Below are positions 13,683 to 25,127 of a stretch of DNA of 64,000 nucleotides, piece by piece. Source of the stretch: Enterobacter cloacae complex sp. R_G8. GTDB taxonomy: Bacteria; Pseudomonadota; Gammaproteobacteria; Enterobacterales; Enterobacteriaceae. Within the stretch, counting starts at the first letter, position 1. Every line of letters begins with the position of its first letter. The DNA lies in NCBI RefSeq assembly GCF_024599795.1, contig NZ_CP102246.1, forward strand, positions 4,836,001 to 4,900,000, in the 5' to 3' direction. The notes under the pieces were generated by a model that made no database searches, was not told the DNA's origin, and was given only the letters and a program-made list of their open reading frames with translations. Made by a program: the position numbers and the translations under genes.

Positions 13683-13698
13683 GCGCAAACGTTTTCGT
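13683..13698 (+). promoter_or_regulatory. PurR operator of purHD
   Basis: GCGCAAACGTTTTCGT matches the PurR consensus ACGCAAACGTTTNCNT almost perfectly. It lies about 110 bases upstream of the purH start codon, where PurR with hypoxanthine or guanine represses the operon. Confidence 0.9.
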
Positions 13699-13806
13699 TA
13701 AAATGCTCGCGCTTAACAAGGATGCCTCGTCAGGTGTGTTAGATGAGTTTTTCGCTGGAAAATTCATCTAACGCTCTCTGTAATCGTGAAATCCAGGGGA
13801 TTTACC

Positions 13807-15396
13807 ATGCAACAACGTCGTCCAGTCCGCCGCGCTCTGCTCAGTGTTTCTGATAAAGCCGGTATCGTCGAATTCGCTCAGGCACTTTCTGCACGTGGTG
13901 TAGAGCTGCTGTCCACAGGTGGTACCGCACGCCTGTTAGCAGATAAAGGTCTGCCGGTAACCGAAGTGTCCGATTACACCGGTTTCCCGGAAATGATGGA
14001 TGGACGCGTCAAAACCCTGCACCCAAAAGTCCACGGCGGTATTCTGGGTCGTCGCGGTCAGGACGACGCGATTATGGAACAACATGAGATCGCGCCAATT
14101 GATATGGTTGTCGTTAACCTTTATCCGTTCGCTCAAACCGTAGCGCGCGAAGGCTGCTCTCTGGAAGACGCCGTAGAGAATATTGATATCGGCGGACCGA
14201 CGATGGTGCGCTCCGCGGCCAAGAACCATAAAGATGTGGCCATTGTGGTGAAGAGCAGCGACTACTCCGCCATTATTAATGAGATGGATGCGAACGAAGG
14301 GTCACTGACTCTGGACACCCGTTTCGACCTCGCGATTAAAGCATTCGAACACACCGCCGCGTACGACAGCATGATCGCCAACTACTTCGGTAGCCTGGTG
14401 CCTGCTTACCACGGTGAAAGCAACGATCCTTCCGGCCGCTTCCCACGCACGCTGAACCTGAACTTCATCAAGAAGCAGGATATGCGTTATGGCGAGAACA
14501 GCCACCAGCAGGCTGCCTTCTATATAGAAGAAGAGGTAAAAGAAGCCTCTGTCGCTACCGCGCAGCAGGTTCAGGGCAAAGCGCTCTCTTATAACAACAT
14601 TGCCGATACCGATGCTGCGCTGGAGTGTGTGAAAGAGTTCAGCGAGCCTGCCTGCGTTATCGTGAAGCATGCGAACCCATGCGGCGTAGCGGTGAGTACA
14701 TCCATTCTGGATGCTTACGATCGCGCCTATAAAACCGACCCGACTTCTGCTTTCGGCGGCATTATCGCCTTTAACCGCGAACTGGATGCCGAAACCGCAC
14801 AGGCCATTATCTCTCGTCAGTTTGTTGAAGTGATCATCGCGCCATCTGCGTCTGAAGAAGCCCTGAAAATCACCGCTGCGAAACAGAACGTGCGCGTGCT
14901 GGTTTGCGGCCAGTGGGCAGAGCGCGTGCCGGGTCTTGATTTCAAACGTGTAAATGGTGGGCTGCTGGTACAGGATCGCGATTTAGGCATGGTGACAGCC
15001 GCAGACCTGCGCGTCGTGACCAAACGTCAGCCAACAGAGCAGGAGCTGCGCGACGCGCTGTTCTGCTGGAAAGTGGCGAAGTTCGTGAAATCCAACGCCA
15101 TTGTCTACGCCAAAGAGAACATGACCATCGGGATAGGTGCAGGCCAGATGAGCCGCGTTTACTCCGCGAAAATTGCCGGGATTAAAGCCGGTGACGAAGG
15201 TCTGGAAGTGAAAGGCTCCGCCATGGCGTCTGATGCCTTCTTCCCGTTCCGCGACGGTATTGATGCTGCCGCAGCAGTGGGCATCACCTGCGTGATCCAG
15301 CCTGGCGGCTCAATCCGCGACGACGAAGTGATTGCCGCCGCCGACGAACACGGCATCGCGATGATCTTCACCGACATGCGCCACTTCCGCCATTAA
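13807..15396 (+). CDS. purH: Bifunctional AICAR transformylase / IMP cyclohydrolase
   Basis: PurH carries out the last two steps of IMP synthesis: formyl transfer to AICAR and ring closure. The protein has 529 residues as in E. coli. The N-terminal IMP cyclohydrolase domain ([38 protein letters not shown]) covers about residues 1-200. The C-terminal transformylase domain contains [22 protein letters not shown] and GAGQMSRV. The ATG at 13807 (MQQRRPVRR) is used; the in-frame start seven codons upstream gives a non-family extension. purD follows after 15 bases. Confidence 0.98.
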   Translation: MQQRRPVRRALLSVSDKAGIVEFAQALSARGVELLSTGGTARLLADKGLPVTEVSDYTGFPEMMDGRVKTLHPKVHGGILGRRGQDDAIMEQHEIAPIDMVVVNLYPFAQTVAREGCSLEDAVENIDIGGPTMVRSAAKNHKDVAIVVKSSDYSAIINEMDANEGSLTLDTRFDLAIKAFEHTAAYDSMIANYFGSLVPAYHGESNDPSGRFPRTLNLNFIKKQDMRYGENSHQQAAFYIEEEVKEASVATAQQVQGKALSYNNIADTDAALECVKEFSEPACVIVKHANPCGVAVSTSILDAYDRAYKTDPTSAFGGIIAFNRELDAETAQAIISRQFVEVIIAPSASEEALKITAAKQNVRVLVCGQWAERVPGLDFKRVNGGLLVQDRDLGMVTAADLRVVTKRQPTEQELRDALFCWKVAKFVKSNAIVYAKENMTIGIGAGQMSRVYSAKIAGIKAGDEGLEVKGSAMASDAFFPFRDGIDAAAAVGITCVIQPGGSIRDDEVIAAADEHGIAMIFTDMRHFRH

Positions 15397-15411
15397 TCCA
15401 CGGAGCAGAAA

Positions 15412-16704
15412 ATGAAAATATTAGTGATTGGTAACGGCGGACGCGAGCATGCGCTGGCGTGGAAAGCAGCTCAGTCGCCGCGGGTGAAAACCGTCTTCGT
15501 CGCGCCGGGTAATGCGGGTACGGCACTGGAACCTGCTCTGCAGAACGTCGCCATCGGCGTGACGGATATTCCCGCGCTGCTGAGCTTTGCACAGAACGAG
15601 AAAATCGATCTCACCATCGTCGGCCCCGAAGCTCCGCTGGTGATTGGCGTTGTTGACGCGTTCCGTGCCGCGGGTCTGAAAATCTTCGGCCCAACGGAAG
15701 GTGCCGCACAGCTGGAAGGATCTAAAGCCTTCACCAAAGATTTCCTCGCGCGTCATCACATCCCGACGGCGGAATACCAGAACTTCACCGAGATTGAGCC
15801 CGCCCTGGCTTACCTCCGTGAAAAAGGCGCGCCGATCGTTATTAAAGCCGACGGTCTGGCTGCCGGTAAAGGCGTTATCGTCGCGATGACGCTCGAAGAA
15901 GCCGAAGCCGCGGTTCACGATATGCTGGCCGGCAACACCTTTGGCGACGCGGGCCACCGCATCGTGATTGAAGAGTTTCTCGACGGTGAAGAGGCGAGCT
16001 TTATCGTGATGGTCGATGGCGAACACGTTCTGCCAATGGCCACCAGCCAGGACCATAAGCGCGTAGGCAATGCGGATACCGGGCCGAATACCGGCGGTAT
16101 GGGTGCTTACTCCCCTGCACCTGTGGTAACTGATGAAGTGCATCAGCGCACCATGGACCGTATCATCTGGCCAACCGTAAAAGGAATGGCTGCCGAGGGT
16201 AACACCTACACCGGTTTCCTCTATGCGGGCCTGATGATCGACAAGCAGGGCAATCCGAAGGTAATCGAATTTAACTGCCGCTTCGGCGATCCGGAAACAC
16301 AGCCAATCATGCTGCGCATGAAATCCGATCTGGTGGATCTTTGCCTGGCCGCATGCGACGGCAAGCTGGATGAGAAAACCTCCGAGTGGGACGAACGCGC
16401 GTCTCTGGGCGTGGTGATTGCTGCGGGCGGTTATCCTGGCCACTACAACACCGGGGATGAGATCCACGGCCTGCCGCTGGAAGAAGTTGAAGGTGCGAAG
16501 GTGTTCCACGCCGGTACGAAACTGTCTGAGGACGATCGCGTACTGACTAATGGTGGCCGCGTGCTGTGCGCCACCGCGCTGGGCCATACTGTTGCCGATG
16601 CCCAGAAGCGTGCCTATGCGCTGATGGCGGATATTCACTGGAACGGTAGCTTTAGCCGTCAGGATATCGGCTATCGTGCGATTGCACGCGAGCAAGGGGA
16701 ATAA
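15412..16704 (+). CDS. purD: Phosphoribosylamine-glycine ligase (GAR synthetase)
   Basis: PurD joins glycine to phosphoribosylamine with ATP, the second step of purine synthesis. The 430-residue protein has the ATP-grasp fold: N-terminal MKILVIGNGGREHALAWK, the grasp segment PIVIKADGLAAGKGV, and the metal/ATP motifs NTGGMGAYSPAP and EFNCRFGDPETQ. It forms the purHD operon, with GGAG upstream of the start. In E. coli the zraPSR genes lie beyond purD; here an interrupted palindrome and an insertion sequence follow instead. Confidence 0.98.
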   Translation: MKILVIGNGGREHALAWKAAQSPRVKTVFVAPGNAGTALEPALQNVAIGVTDIPALLSFAQNEKIDLTIVGPEAPLVIGVVDAFRAAGLKIFGPTEGAAQLEGSKAFTKDFLARHHIPTAEYQNFTEIEPALAYLREKGAPIVIKADGLAAGKGVIVAMTLEEAEAAVHDMLAGNTFGDAGHRIVIEEFLDGEEASFIVMVDGEHVLPMATSQDHKRVGNADTGPNTGGMGAYSPAPVVTDEVHQRTMDRIIWPTVKGMAAEGNTYTGFLYAGLMIDKQGNPKVIEFNCRFGDPETQPIMLRMKSDLVDLCLAACDGKLDEKTSEWDERASLGVVIAAGGYPGHYNTGDEIHGLPLEEVEGAKVFHAGTKLSEDDRVLTNGGRVLCATALGHTVADAQKRAYALMADIHWNGSFSRQDIGYRAIAREQGE

Positions 16705-16731
16705 TACCCCCTCACCCTAACCCTCTCCCTC

Positions 16732-18016
16732 TGTACGGTCCGGGGACATGGTAGACAGGTGTTCGGGGACATGGTGAACACTTTTTAACATCCTTTACCC
16801 ATGGTGATCGACTTTTTCTTCAGGTCGATCACCCCCACTTTTGTGCTGTACCACCACACCTCGTAGCGGCCGTCTTCCTGCATCTCCTTCAGCCCGACCC
16901 GTTCTCCCCTGAACGCCTTGCCTGCGCTCAGACTTACCCCTTTCACGCTCAGCTTTCCGCTGATATCCACTTTCCTGACCATCACGCCCTCGTCGTATTC
17001 CGGGGGCGTTGTGTTGCCGCTGTACCGTCGCGATGACGGCTGATACCGCGAGCCCGGTACCGCCATATCCAGCGCCTCATGCGGGCGTTCAAGGTTATAG
17101 ACCGTCCGCCAGTGGTCGAAGGCGCGCTGCAGTTCGCCCTCACTCGCGAACCATTTACCCTGCAGCACCTCCGTCTTCAGGCTGCGGTGAAAACGCTCCA
17201 GCTTGCCCTGCGTCTGCGGATGATACGGCCGGGAGTGTCCCACCCGGATACCATGGCGCATCAGCCACAGCTCGAGCGCCGTCCAGGTGCCGGTGGTGTC
17301 TCCCCACGGGGCGCCGTTGTCCATCGTCATCCTGTCCGGCAGGCCGTAGCGTTCAAACACGCTGACCAGTTGTTGCTGCACGGTCTCACGCCGTTCATCG
17401 CTACAGTGCGCCAGGCACAGGGAAAAACGGGAGTGGTCATCCAGCAGGGTGAGCGGATGGCAGCGGCCACCGCCAAAGGGAAAGTGGCCCTTAAAATCCA
17501 TCTGCCAGAGCCGGTTCGGCGCGTCATGTTCGAACCGTCCCGTGGCGGGAATGCCCGGTGAAGTGCCCGGCAGCAGGCCGTGACGGGCCATCAGGTTATG
17601 AACGGTGCTGAAGGCGGGCATACGGTGCCCCTGGTCTTCCAGCCAGCGCTTTATCTTGCGTGCGCCCCAGCGTTCATGGCGGTCATGGGCCATACGCAGC
17701 AGGGCAGTGATGTCGTCAGATGAGCGGTTCGGGGAATGGTGCGGTATGCGCGGGCGGTCCTGAAGGCCGGAGGAACCTTCCTCCATCCAGCGACGAAGCC
17801 ACTTGTAGCCGGTGGCAGGTGAAATGCCGAAGCGACGGCAGAGGGAACGGATGTTCGCCCCGTCCTGCGAGGCGAACAAAACAAACTCGGTACGTAATGA
17901 CATGGTATCTCTCGCATCCCAGGGCATAAGCGACTCCATAAACGGGTTCTTATGCCTTAGTTGTAAGTGTCTACCATGTCCCCGAACAAGTGTTCACTAT
18001 GTCCCCGGACCGTACA
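16732..18016. mobile_element. IS481-family insertion sequence, complete (1285 bp)
   Basis: The element is bounded by inverted repeats starting TGTACGGTCCGGGGACAT at 16732 and, inverted, at 18016. It is flanked by a 5-bp target duplication CCCTC (16727-16731 and 18017-18021). Each end carries two spaced copies of CGGGGACAT, which probably bind the transposase. A single intact transposase gene fills the inside. The exact duplication and intact gene indicate a recent, probably active insertion. Confidence 0.93.
16785..17927 (-). CDS. IS481-family DDE transposase
   Basis: This protein of about 380 residues moves the surrounding insertion sequence. It has an N-terminal helix-turn-helix (IRSLCRRFGISPATGYKWLRRW), the linker GSSGLQDRPR typical of IS481, and an integrase core with catalytic Asp in RLWQMDFKGHF (about 144), Asp in RMTMDNGAPWGD (about 203) and Glu in QTQGKLERFHRSL (about 244). 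The ATG at 17927 is preferred because GGAG precedes it; an ATG four codons upstream is possible. The frame is intact. The exact IS name needs a database match. Confidence 0.9.
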   Translation of the reverse strand: MPWDARDTMSLRTEFVLFASQDGANIRSLCRRFGISPATGYKWLRRWMEEGSSGLQDRPRIPHHSPNRSSDDITALLRMAHDRHERWGARKIKRWLEDQGHRMPAFSTVHNLMARHGLLPGTSPGIPATGRFEHDAPNRLWQMDFKGHFPFGGGRCHPLTLLDDHSRFSLCLAHCSDERRETVQQQLVSVFERYGLPDRMTMDNGAPWGDTTGTWTALELWLMRHGIRVGHSRPYHPQTQGKLERFHRSLKTEVLQGKWFASEGELQRAFDHWRTVYNLERPHEALDMAVPGSRYQPSSRRYSGNTTPPEYDEGVMVRKVDISGKLSVKGVSLSAGKAFRGERVGLKEMQEDGRYEVWWYSTKVGVIDLKKKSITMGKGC

Positions 18017-18040
18017 CCCTCAAGGGAGAGGGGATTTACG

Positions 18041-18739
18041 TCAAAAACTCTTTTCTGTCGGCTGCCAGGTGCAGAAATCTTCGTTCGCGACCAGCAACAG
18101 CTGAGAGCCTTCCGGCGCTTCAAGCCATGCCACACTCACTTCCATTGATGAATGACGCTGACGGCGCTGAATATGTTCGGTTGCCCAGGATTCAAGCTCA
18201 GGTTTAACTGTCTGTCCTTCGCAGGTGGTGACCGTACCATCGGTATGCCAGCGCCCCTGGCGCAGCACCACGCGTCCCAGACGCAACGCGTCGCTGGTCT
18301 GGCGGATTTGTCCGGCACGATAACGATAGAGGGCAACCTGATCGCTGGAGAGCTGCTGTTTTTGACCGTGGACTTCACGCTGCATAAAGCTCAGCTCGCC
18401 GTGGTCATCAAACCGCACTTTAACATGTTCGGGGGTTTTGCCGTAGATATTGAGTTCGATGAATGACAGGTCGTCTCCCTGCCAGCGATACTCTGCGGTC
18501 GATGTATTGCCGTTATGCCACGGGCTAAAAGCGGAAAGCAGATGCACTTCACCGCCGGAATCTTTACGCCAGATCCTGACCGCCCCCTGGTTGTCAGCGT
18601 AGCCGCTGGCGGTAAACGGTGGCAGAGAGGTGTCGTGGCTACAGGCTGACAGCAGCAGCACGCCCGCCAGCGCAAACAGACCACGCCAGACAGACAAAAG
18701 GGGCGTTACCGCCCCTTCGCTAAAACTGTTCACTGCCAC
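18041..18739 (-). CDS. yjaH: DUF1481 lipoprotein YjaH
   Basis: This 232-residue protein has no known function. It has a hydrophobic segment followed by the lipobox LLLSACS (Cys near 33), so it is probably a lipoprotein. The rest is a soluble domain with few hallmarks (WRKDSGGEVHLLSAFSPWH, YRYRAGQIRQTSDALRLGRVVLRQGRWH). The start appears to be GTG, six bases after the hupA stop, which suggests co-transcription with hupA; the ribosome-binding site is weak. Its 3' end lies only a few bases from the palindrome that holds the insertion sequence. Confidence 0.85.
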   Translation of the reverse strand: MAVNSFSEGAVTPLLSVWRGLFALAGVLLLSACSHDTSLPPFTASGYADNQGAVRIWRKDSGGEVHLLSAFSPWHNGNTSTAEYRWQGDDLSFIELNIYGKTPEHVKVRFDDHGELSFMQREVHGQKQQLSSDQVALYRYRAGQIRQTSDALRLGRVVLRQGRWHTDGTVTTCEGQTVKPELESWATEHIQRRQRHSSMEVSVAWLEAPEGSQLLLVANEDFCTWQPTEKSF

Positions 18740-18744
18740 GCGTC

Positions 18745-19017
18745 TTACTTAACAGCGTCTTTCAGTGCTTTACCAGAAACAAATGCCGGCACGTTAGCTG
18801 CGGCGATTTTGATTTCTTTACCGGTCTGCGGGTTGCGGCCAGTACGCTCAGCGCGGTGGTTCACTTTGAAGGTACCGAAACCAACCAGTTGTACAGCATC
18901 GCCTTCTTTCAGAGACTCAGTAATAGCAGCCAGGGTAGATTCCAGAGCAGCTTTAGCCTGCACTTTAGACAGATCAGCCTTGTCCGCAATTACATCAATC
19001 AGTTGAGTCTTGTTCAT
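18745..19017 (-). CDS. hupA: DNA-binding protein HU-alpha
   Basis: HU is a small nucleoid protein that bends and compacts DNA, working as a homodimer or with HU-beta. The 90-residue sequence [17 protein letters not shown]... carries the DNA-wrapping arm [24 protein letters not shown] and ends [13 protein letters not shown], nearly identical to E. coli. The gene order yjaG-hupA-yjaH is conserved. The 186-base gap upstream should hold its promoters, but I did not assign them. Confidence 0.98.
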   Translation of the reverse strand: MNKTQLIDVIADKADLSKVQAKAALESTLAAITESLKEGDAVQLVGFGTFKVNHRAERTGRNPQTGKEIKIAAANVPAFVSGKALKDAVK

Positions 19018-19203
19018 AAGTTATCCTTTCAATGTGTTTATCGCTTGCTAAGCATCGAGTGCGACGAAAAGGCCAAAATAGCACTCTCCTGCATACACGC
19101 ACCGATAGCCACTTTTTTTCGCCCCCCAAATGTAGACCAGACGGGGGGCAGAAGGGAAGAGTTGAGGTGTGACAAAACAGGCGTTAAATCACGTTTTGTT
19201 GTC

Positions 19204-19794
19204 TCATTGGTTAAAAATTATACCAATATTGCTCTCACCCGCCTCACGCAAGTCCGCACGCAGCCCTTTTATCAGCTCGATATCGCGTTCTTCACACTCT
19301 GCCAGCAGGCGGAAAATTTCCCACTGGATATCCCATTCTTGTTCGACCGCGGGGTTAGCGCGCAGCTCTTCGTCGGTCATTTCGCGGCCTGCCTGGGTCA
19401 TTTCCAGCATCGCCACGGTCGTAATGGATGCCTTACTGACTTCGATGGCATGCTCCAGCGTTTCACCGCTCAGACGAGAGTGGATCAGTTCGCTTAACGC
19501 CACGCAGGCATCGATCGCCGGATAGACACCGTAGAGATCAAAATCATCCGCTACCGGAATAGCCTCTTCGAGCTTTTCCAGCTGAGAGTCGAAGTTCACC
19601 TTCGCGTCTTTGACCGTCAGCGTTTCCCAGATGAGGTCCAGGATCCGGCGATAAATATGGCCATCACCAAACTCCGTCTGCTTGCAGAACGCGGCGTAGT
19701 TCGGATACATGCGCTCGCACAGGCAAGCCATAAAGGTGACGTGCTGCCAGCTTTCCAGCTTCTCAAGGCGCAGGTGAATCGGGTTTTGTAGCAT
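19204..19794 (-). CDS. yjaG: DUF416 family protein YjaG
   Basis: This conserved 196-residue cytoplasmic protein has no established function. The sequence MLQNPIHLRLEKLESWQHVTFMACLCERMYPNY... is largely helical and acidic, and its length equals the E. coli protein. It lies between nfi and hupA as in other enterobacteria, 41 bases after nfi. No catalytic motif is evident. Confidence 0.93.
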   Translation of the reverse strand: MLQNPIHLRLEKLESWQHVTFMACLCERMYPNYAAFCKQTEFGDGHIYRRILDLIWETLTVKDAKVNFDSQLEKLEEAIPVADDFDLYGVYPAIDACVALSELIHSRLSGETLEHAIEVSKASITTVAMLEMTQAGREMTDEELRANPAVEQEWDIQWEIFRLLAECEERDIELIKGLRADLREAGESNIGIIFNQ

Positions 19795-19835
19795 GATGAT
19801 GTCTCGAATCGAAAATTAGCCGCAGTTTACCTGAA

Positions 19836-20507
19836 TCAGCGCTGAATTTCCTGCCAACGAACAAAAGCCGGACGGGCAGAGGCCACGGCGTCCGCCCAGC
19901 GGGTGGGCTCAGGTAAACGGTAACCCTTCGTACACCGTTGTACCCATGTCAGGGCGCTGTCCATACTTACGCGATGCCCGGTCGCGATAAACAACGGATT
20001 ACAGCGCGCTTTACTGCGCCAGACCCACGCCAGCTGCTCACCCTTATCGATAAGCGGCGCCAGCGCGCCCGGCTCAGCGGAGAGCGGCTCAAACGCACCG
20101 CACAGGCGTTTCTTGGCGACGCCGATGGTGGGCACATCCACCAGCAGGCCAAAGTGGCTGGCAACGCCTAAGCGACGTGGATGAGAGATACCGTGTCCAT
20201 CAACAAACAGCAGATCGGGTTTTTGCGAGAGTTGCTCCCACGCTGCCAGCAGCGCGGGGTATTCACGAAAGGAGAGAAAACCCGGTATGTACGGCATGGT
20301 GGTGGCGATACGCGCCACTTTGTACTCCACCAGCTCAAGTGAGGGGTACTTCAGCAGCACCATTGCCGCTCGCGTCACTTCACCGCCCTGCTCAAATCCG
20401 ACATCCGCACCGCCTATATACTGCGGGGGATCCTTATCCAGACGATCCTCGCGGATCACGGATGAAGCCAGTTCTATCTGTTGAGCGCGTAATGACGCGA
20501 GATCCAT
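19836..20507 (-). CDS. nfi: Endonuclease V (deoxyinosine 3'-endonuclease)
   Basis: Nfi nicks DNA at the second bond 3' of deoxyinosine and starts repair of deaminated adenine. The protein has 223 residues. It shows [10 protein letters not shown] (metal-binding Asp), the wedge motif [15 protein letters not shown], and [20 protein letters not shown] with a catalytic Asp, followed by VAKKRLCG. The ATG at 20507 is used because AAGGAG lies five bases upstream; the GTG two codons earlier overlaps that site. It follows hemE after 9 bases, probably in one transcript. Confidence 0.96.
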   Translation of the reverse strand: MDLASLRAQQIELASSVIREDRLDKDPPQYIGGADVGFEQGGEVTRAAMVLLKYPSLELVEYKVARIATTMPYIPGFLSFREYPALLAAWEQLSQKPDLLFVDGHGISHPRRLGVASHFGLLVDVPTIGVAKKRLCGAFEPLSAEPGALAPLIDKGEQLAWVWRSKARCNPLFIATGHRVSMDSALTWVQRCTKGYRLPEPTRWADAVASARPAFVRWQEIQR

Positions 20508-20516
20508 AACCACTCC

Positions 20517-21581
20517 TTATTTGTGATATTGCGCAGAAAGTCGGTGCACCGCCTCCACAAACGCGCCAGCGTGCTCTGGCGGAACGTCCTGATGGATACC
20601 GTGCCCGAGGTTAAACACGTGCCCTTCCCCCTGGCCAAAGCCAGCCAGAATGGAAGCCACCTCTTCTTCAATACGGGCAGGCTGCGCGTAGAGCATGGAC
20701 GGATCCATATTGCCCTGCAGCGCGACTTTGTCACCCACGCGGCGGCGCGCGTCGGCGATATCGGTGGTCCAGTCGAGCCCCAGCGCGTCACAGCCAGTGG
20801 CGGCCATCGCCTCCAGCCATTGACCACCGCCTTTGGTGAACAGCGTGACCGGCACACGGCGGCCTTCATGTTCACGCAGCAGGCCATCAACGATTTTGTG
20901 CATGTAGTAGAGAGAGAATTGCTGATAGTCACGCCCGGTCAGCACGCCGCCCCAGGTATCGAAAATCATCACCGACTGCGCACCCGCTTTGATCTGCGCG
21001 TTCAGATAGAGGGTGACGCTTTTCGCCAGCTTGTCGAGCAGCGCATGCAGGGCCAGCGGCTCGGCATACATCATCTTTTTAATGACGGTAAAGGCTTTAC
21101 TGCTGCCGCCTTCAACCATATAGGTCGCCAGCGTCCATGGGCTGCCGGAGAAGCCAATCAGTGGGACTTCGCCTTTCAGTTCGCGACGAATGGTGCGCAC
21201 GGCGTTCATCACGTAGCCCAGTTCACCTTCCGGATCGGGGATCGGCAGCTTATCCACGTCGGCTTTGCTTTTGATTGGGGAGGTGAAGCGCGGGCCTTCG
21301 CCGGTTTCGAAATAGAGCCCAAGGCCCATCGCATCCGGAATGGTCAGAATGTCCGAAAAGAGAATGGCGGCATCCAGCGGGAAGCGGCGCAGCGGCTGGA
21401 GCGTGACTTCACACGCCAGCTCGGCATTTTTGCACAGCGACATAAAATCGCCCGCCTGCGCACGCGTGGCTTTGTACTCTGGCAGATAACGTCCCGCCTG
21501 GCGCATCATCCACACCGGGGTGACATCAACGGGCTGGCGCAGCAGCGCACGCAGATAACGATCGTTTTTCAGTTCGGTCAT
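20517..21581 (-). CDS. hemE: Uroporphyrinogen decarboxylase
   Basis: HemE removes four acetate carboxyls from uroporphyrinogen III to give coproporphyrinogen III in haem synthesis. The 354-residue protein has the family amino-terminal motif [19 protein letters not shown] (substrate-binding Arg residues) and [13 protein letters not shown], with [13 protein letters not shown] and IFDTWGGVL further on. The length equals the E. coli protein. It sits between nudC and nfi, all on the minus strand with short gaps. Confidence 0.98.
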   Translation of the reverse strand: MTELKNDRYLRALLRQPVDVTPVWMMRQAGRYLPEYKATRAQAGDFMSLCKNAELACEVTLQPLRRFPLDAAILFSDILTIPDAMGLGLYFETGEGPRFTSPIKSKADVDKLPIPDPEGELGYVMNAVRTIRRELKGEVPLIGFSGSPWTLATYMVEGGSSKAFTVIKKMMYAEPLALHALLDKLAKSVTLYLNAQIKAGAQSVMIFDTWGGVLTGRDYQQFSLYYMHKIVDGLLREHEGRRVPVTLFTKGGGQWLEAMAATGCDALGLDWTTDIADARRRVGDKVALQGNMDPSMLYAQPARIEEEVASILAGFGQGEGHVFNLGHGIHQDVPPEHAGAFVEAVHRLSAQYHK

Positions 21582-21621
21582 TTTTGCAGTTCCTTAAGCG
21601 TCATGGCCTCAGTGTAACATG

Positions 21622-22395
21622 TCACTCAGCATCAGCCCGACACATTGCTACGGTATCTTCTATCAGCCGACGAGCGACGGTGCCTGGTGGTGGCAGCAGC
21701 GGTAAATCGTCGTAGCGATACCAGTTCGCTTCCAGTAACTCTTTCTGGTCGATAACAATCTCCCCGCTGTCATAGTCGGCCATAAAGGCCGTCATCAGCG
21801 ACTGCGGGAACGGCCACGGCTGCGAGGTGACATAGCGCAGGTTCTTAACCTTAATACCGCTCTCTTCCATCACTTCACGCGCCACCGCCTGTTCCAGCGT
21901 TTCGCCCACTTCGACGAAGCCGGCCAGCACGGTATGAATGCCGTTGCGATGGCGGGTATGCTGCGCCAGCAGGATGGAATCGTCACGACGGATAGCGACG
22001 ATAATGCACGGCGCAATTTGCGGGTAGTAGCGCTCACGGCAGTGGCTGCAGAGCATCGCCCATTCGGTTTTACTGGGGTGCATGGTGTGACCACAGTAGC
22101 CGCAGTACTTATGCGAACGGTAAAACTCAGCCAGTTGAACGCCCCGGCCCGCCAGCTGGAACAAGCCAACATCCTGATCCAGCACCTGACGAACCGATCC
22201 CATGTCATTGCGGCGTGGCTGTTGGATCAACCACACGGGTTCCCCCTGCCATTCCCCGATCCTTAGCGCGGGCAGGCCTACAAGATCGAAACGATCTGCC
22301 GCACCATAGGGTATCTCCCCGGCAGGCAACCATAATTTTTGTTCGTGACTGACGATCCACCAACCGAGATCTGATTTTTCAATAATACGATCCAT
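21622..22395 (-). CDS. nudC: NADH pyrophosphatase / NAD-RNA decapping hydrolase
   Basis: NudC hydrolyses NAD(H) and removes NAD caps from RNA 5' ends. The 257-residue protein has a zinc ribbon with four cysteines (98, 101, 116, 119, in YCGYCGH and LCSHCRER) and a complete Nudix box [20 protein letters not shown] with the NudC-specific [11 protein letters not shown] after it. It lies upstream of hemE and is divergent from rsd. Confidence 0.97.
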   Translation of the reverse strand: MDRIIEKSDLGWWIVSHEQKLWLPAGEIPYGAADRFDLVGLPALRIGEWQGEPVWLIQQPRRNDMGSVRQVLDQDVGLFQLAGRGVQLAEFYRSHKYCGYCGHTMHPSKTEWAMLCSHCRERYYPQIAPCIIVAIRRDDSILLAQHTRHRNGIHTVLAGFVEVGETLEQAVAREVMEESGIKVKNLRYVTSQPWPFPQSLMTAFMADYDSGEIVIDQKELLEANWYRYDDLPLLPPPGTVARRLIEDTVAMCRADAE

Positions 22396-22490
22396 ATCTA
22401 TTGCACTACCTTCGCTTCACTGACATGTTGTTAGCATTGTGGTTACATTTTGGATAAGCAGATCCCATTCTAAACCTTGCGGAGTCGACC

Positions 22491-22988
22491 ATGTTAAACC
22501 AGCTAGAAAGCCTGACTGAGCGCGTTAGAGGAAGTAACAAACTGGTGGATCGCTGGCTACATGTGCGCAAGCATCTACTCGTGGCTTATTACAATCTGGT
22601 CGGTATTAAGCCTGGCAAAGAATCGTTTATGCGGTTGAATGAAAAAGCGCTGGATGATTTTTGTCAGAGCCTGGTCGACTATCTGTCCGATGGCCATTTC
22701 AATATTTATGAACGTATTATCCGTGAAATGGAAGGGACGACGCCGTATTTAACCGCCAGCAAACTCTATCCGCTGCTGGAAGCCAACACCCAGCAGATCA
22801 TGGATTACTACGATTCCACGCTTGAGAACGCTATCGATCACGATAACTATCTTGAGTTCCAGCAGGCGCTTTCCGACCTTGGCGAAGCGCTGGAAGAGCG
22901 ATTCACGCTGGAAGATAAGCTGATCGGTCTCGCCCTGGATAACAACCTGAACATCAGCAGCGAAGATAACATTGCGCGCCCTGCTTGA
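22491..22988 (+). CDS. rsd: Anti-sigma-70 factor Rsd
   Basis: Rsd binds sigma-70 region 4 and favours alternative sigma factors in stationary phase; it is also known as a partner of HPr. The 165-residue, mostly helical protein begins MLNQLESLTERVRGSNKLVDRWL and contains the conserved FCQSLVDYLSDGHFNIYERI. The E. coli protein has 158 residues, so a slightly longer C-terminal tail is present. A terminator follows before the thiamine riboswitch, so the gene ends its own transcription unit. Confidence 0.96.
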   Translation: MLNQLESLTERVRGSNKLVDRWLHVRKHLLVAYYNLVGIKPGKESFMRLNEKALDDFCQSLVDYLSDGHFNIYERIIREMEGTTPYLTASKLYPLLEANTQQIMDYYDSTLENAIDHDNYLEFQQALSDLGEALEERFTLEDKLIGLALDNNLNISSEDNIARPA

Positions 22989-23024
22989 GTTCTTAATCGT
23001 TAACGAGTAATTTACAACCATTCG

Positions 23025-23048
23025 CCCCTCTCTGGAGGGGGATTTTTC
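23025..23048 (+). terminator. Terminator of rsd
   Basis: The 6-bp stem CCCCTC/GAGGGG with the loop TCTG is followed by GATTTTTC. It sits 37 bases after the rsd stop and directly before the thiamine riboswitch. Confidence 0.8.
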
Positions 23049-23140
23049 TTGTCGGAGTGCCCAGTGTGAAAGCACGGGCTGAGACCGTTAATTCGGGATC
23101 CGCGGAACCTGATCAGGCTAATACCTGCGAAGGGAACAAG
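23048..23140 (+). promoter_or_regulatory. TPP riboswitch (THI element) of thiC
   Basis: The leader shows the conserved core GGGCTGAGA, the junction GGAACCTGATCAGGCTAATA and CCTGCGAAGGGAACAAG. The closing stem pairs CTTGT (23048) with ACAAG (23136-23140). Compared with the E. coli thiC element it has a longer first hairpin (CCAGTGTGAAAGCACGG). A further hairpin, ATCGCCC-ACC-GGGCGAT at 23158-23174, may be part of the expression platform. Thiamine pyrophosphate binding lowers thiC expression. Confidence 0.96.
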
Positions 23141-23228
23141 AGTCACACTGCTGTTGTATCGCCCACCGGGCGATCTCCTCTTGCTTCATCCGTCGTCTGA
23201 CAAGCCATGTCCTTCACTTTTGGAATGA

Positions 23229-25126
<1,898 letters not shown>

Positions 25127-25127
<1 letters not shown>

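Larger units (their letters stand above)
16708..18034. repeat. Intergenic palindrome split by the insertion sequence
   Basis: The left part (16708-16731) reads CCCCTCACCCTAACCC and then TCTCCCTC. The right part (from 18017) reads CCCTC and then AAGGGAGAGGGG. Removing the element and one CCCTC copy restores CCCTCTCCCT-CA-AGGGAGAGGG, the same palindrome seen at 2.3, 4.1, 50.7 and 61.5 kb. The insertion point is at the loop of the hairpin. Confidence 0.85.
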
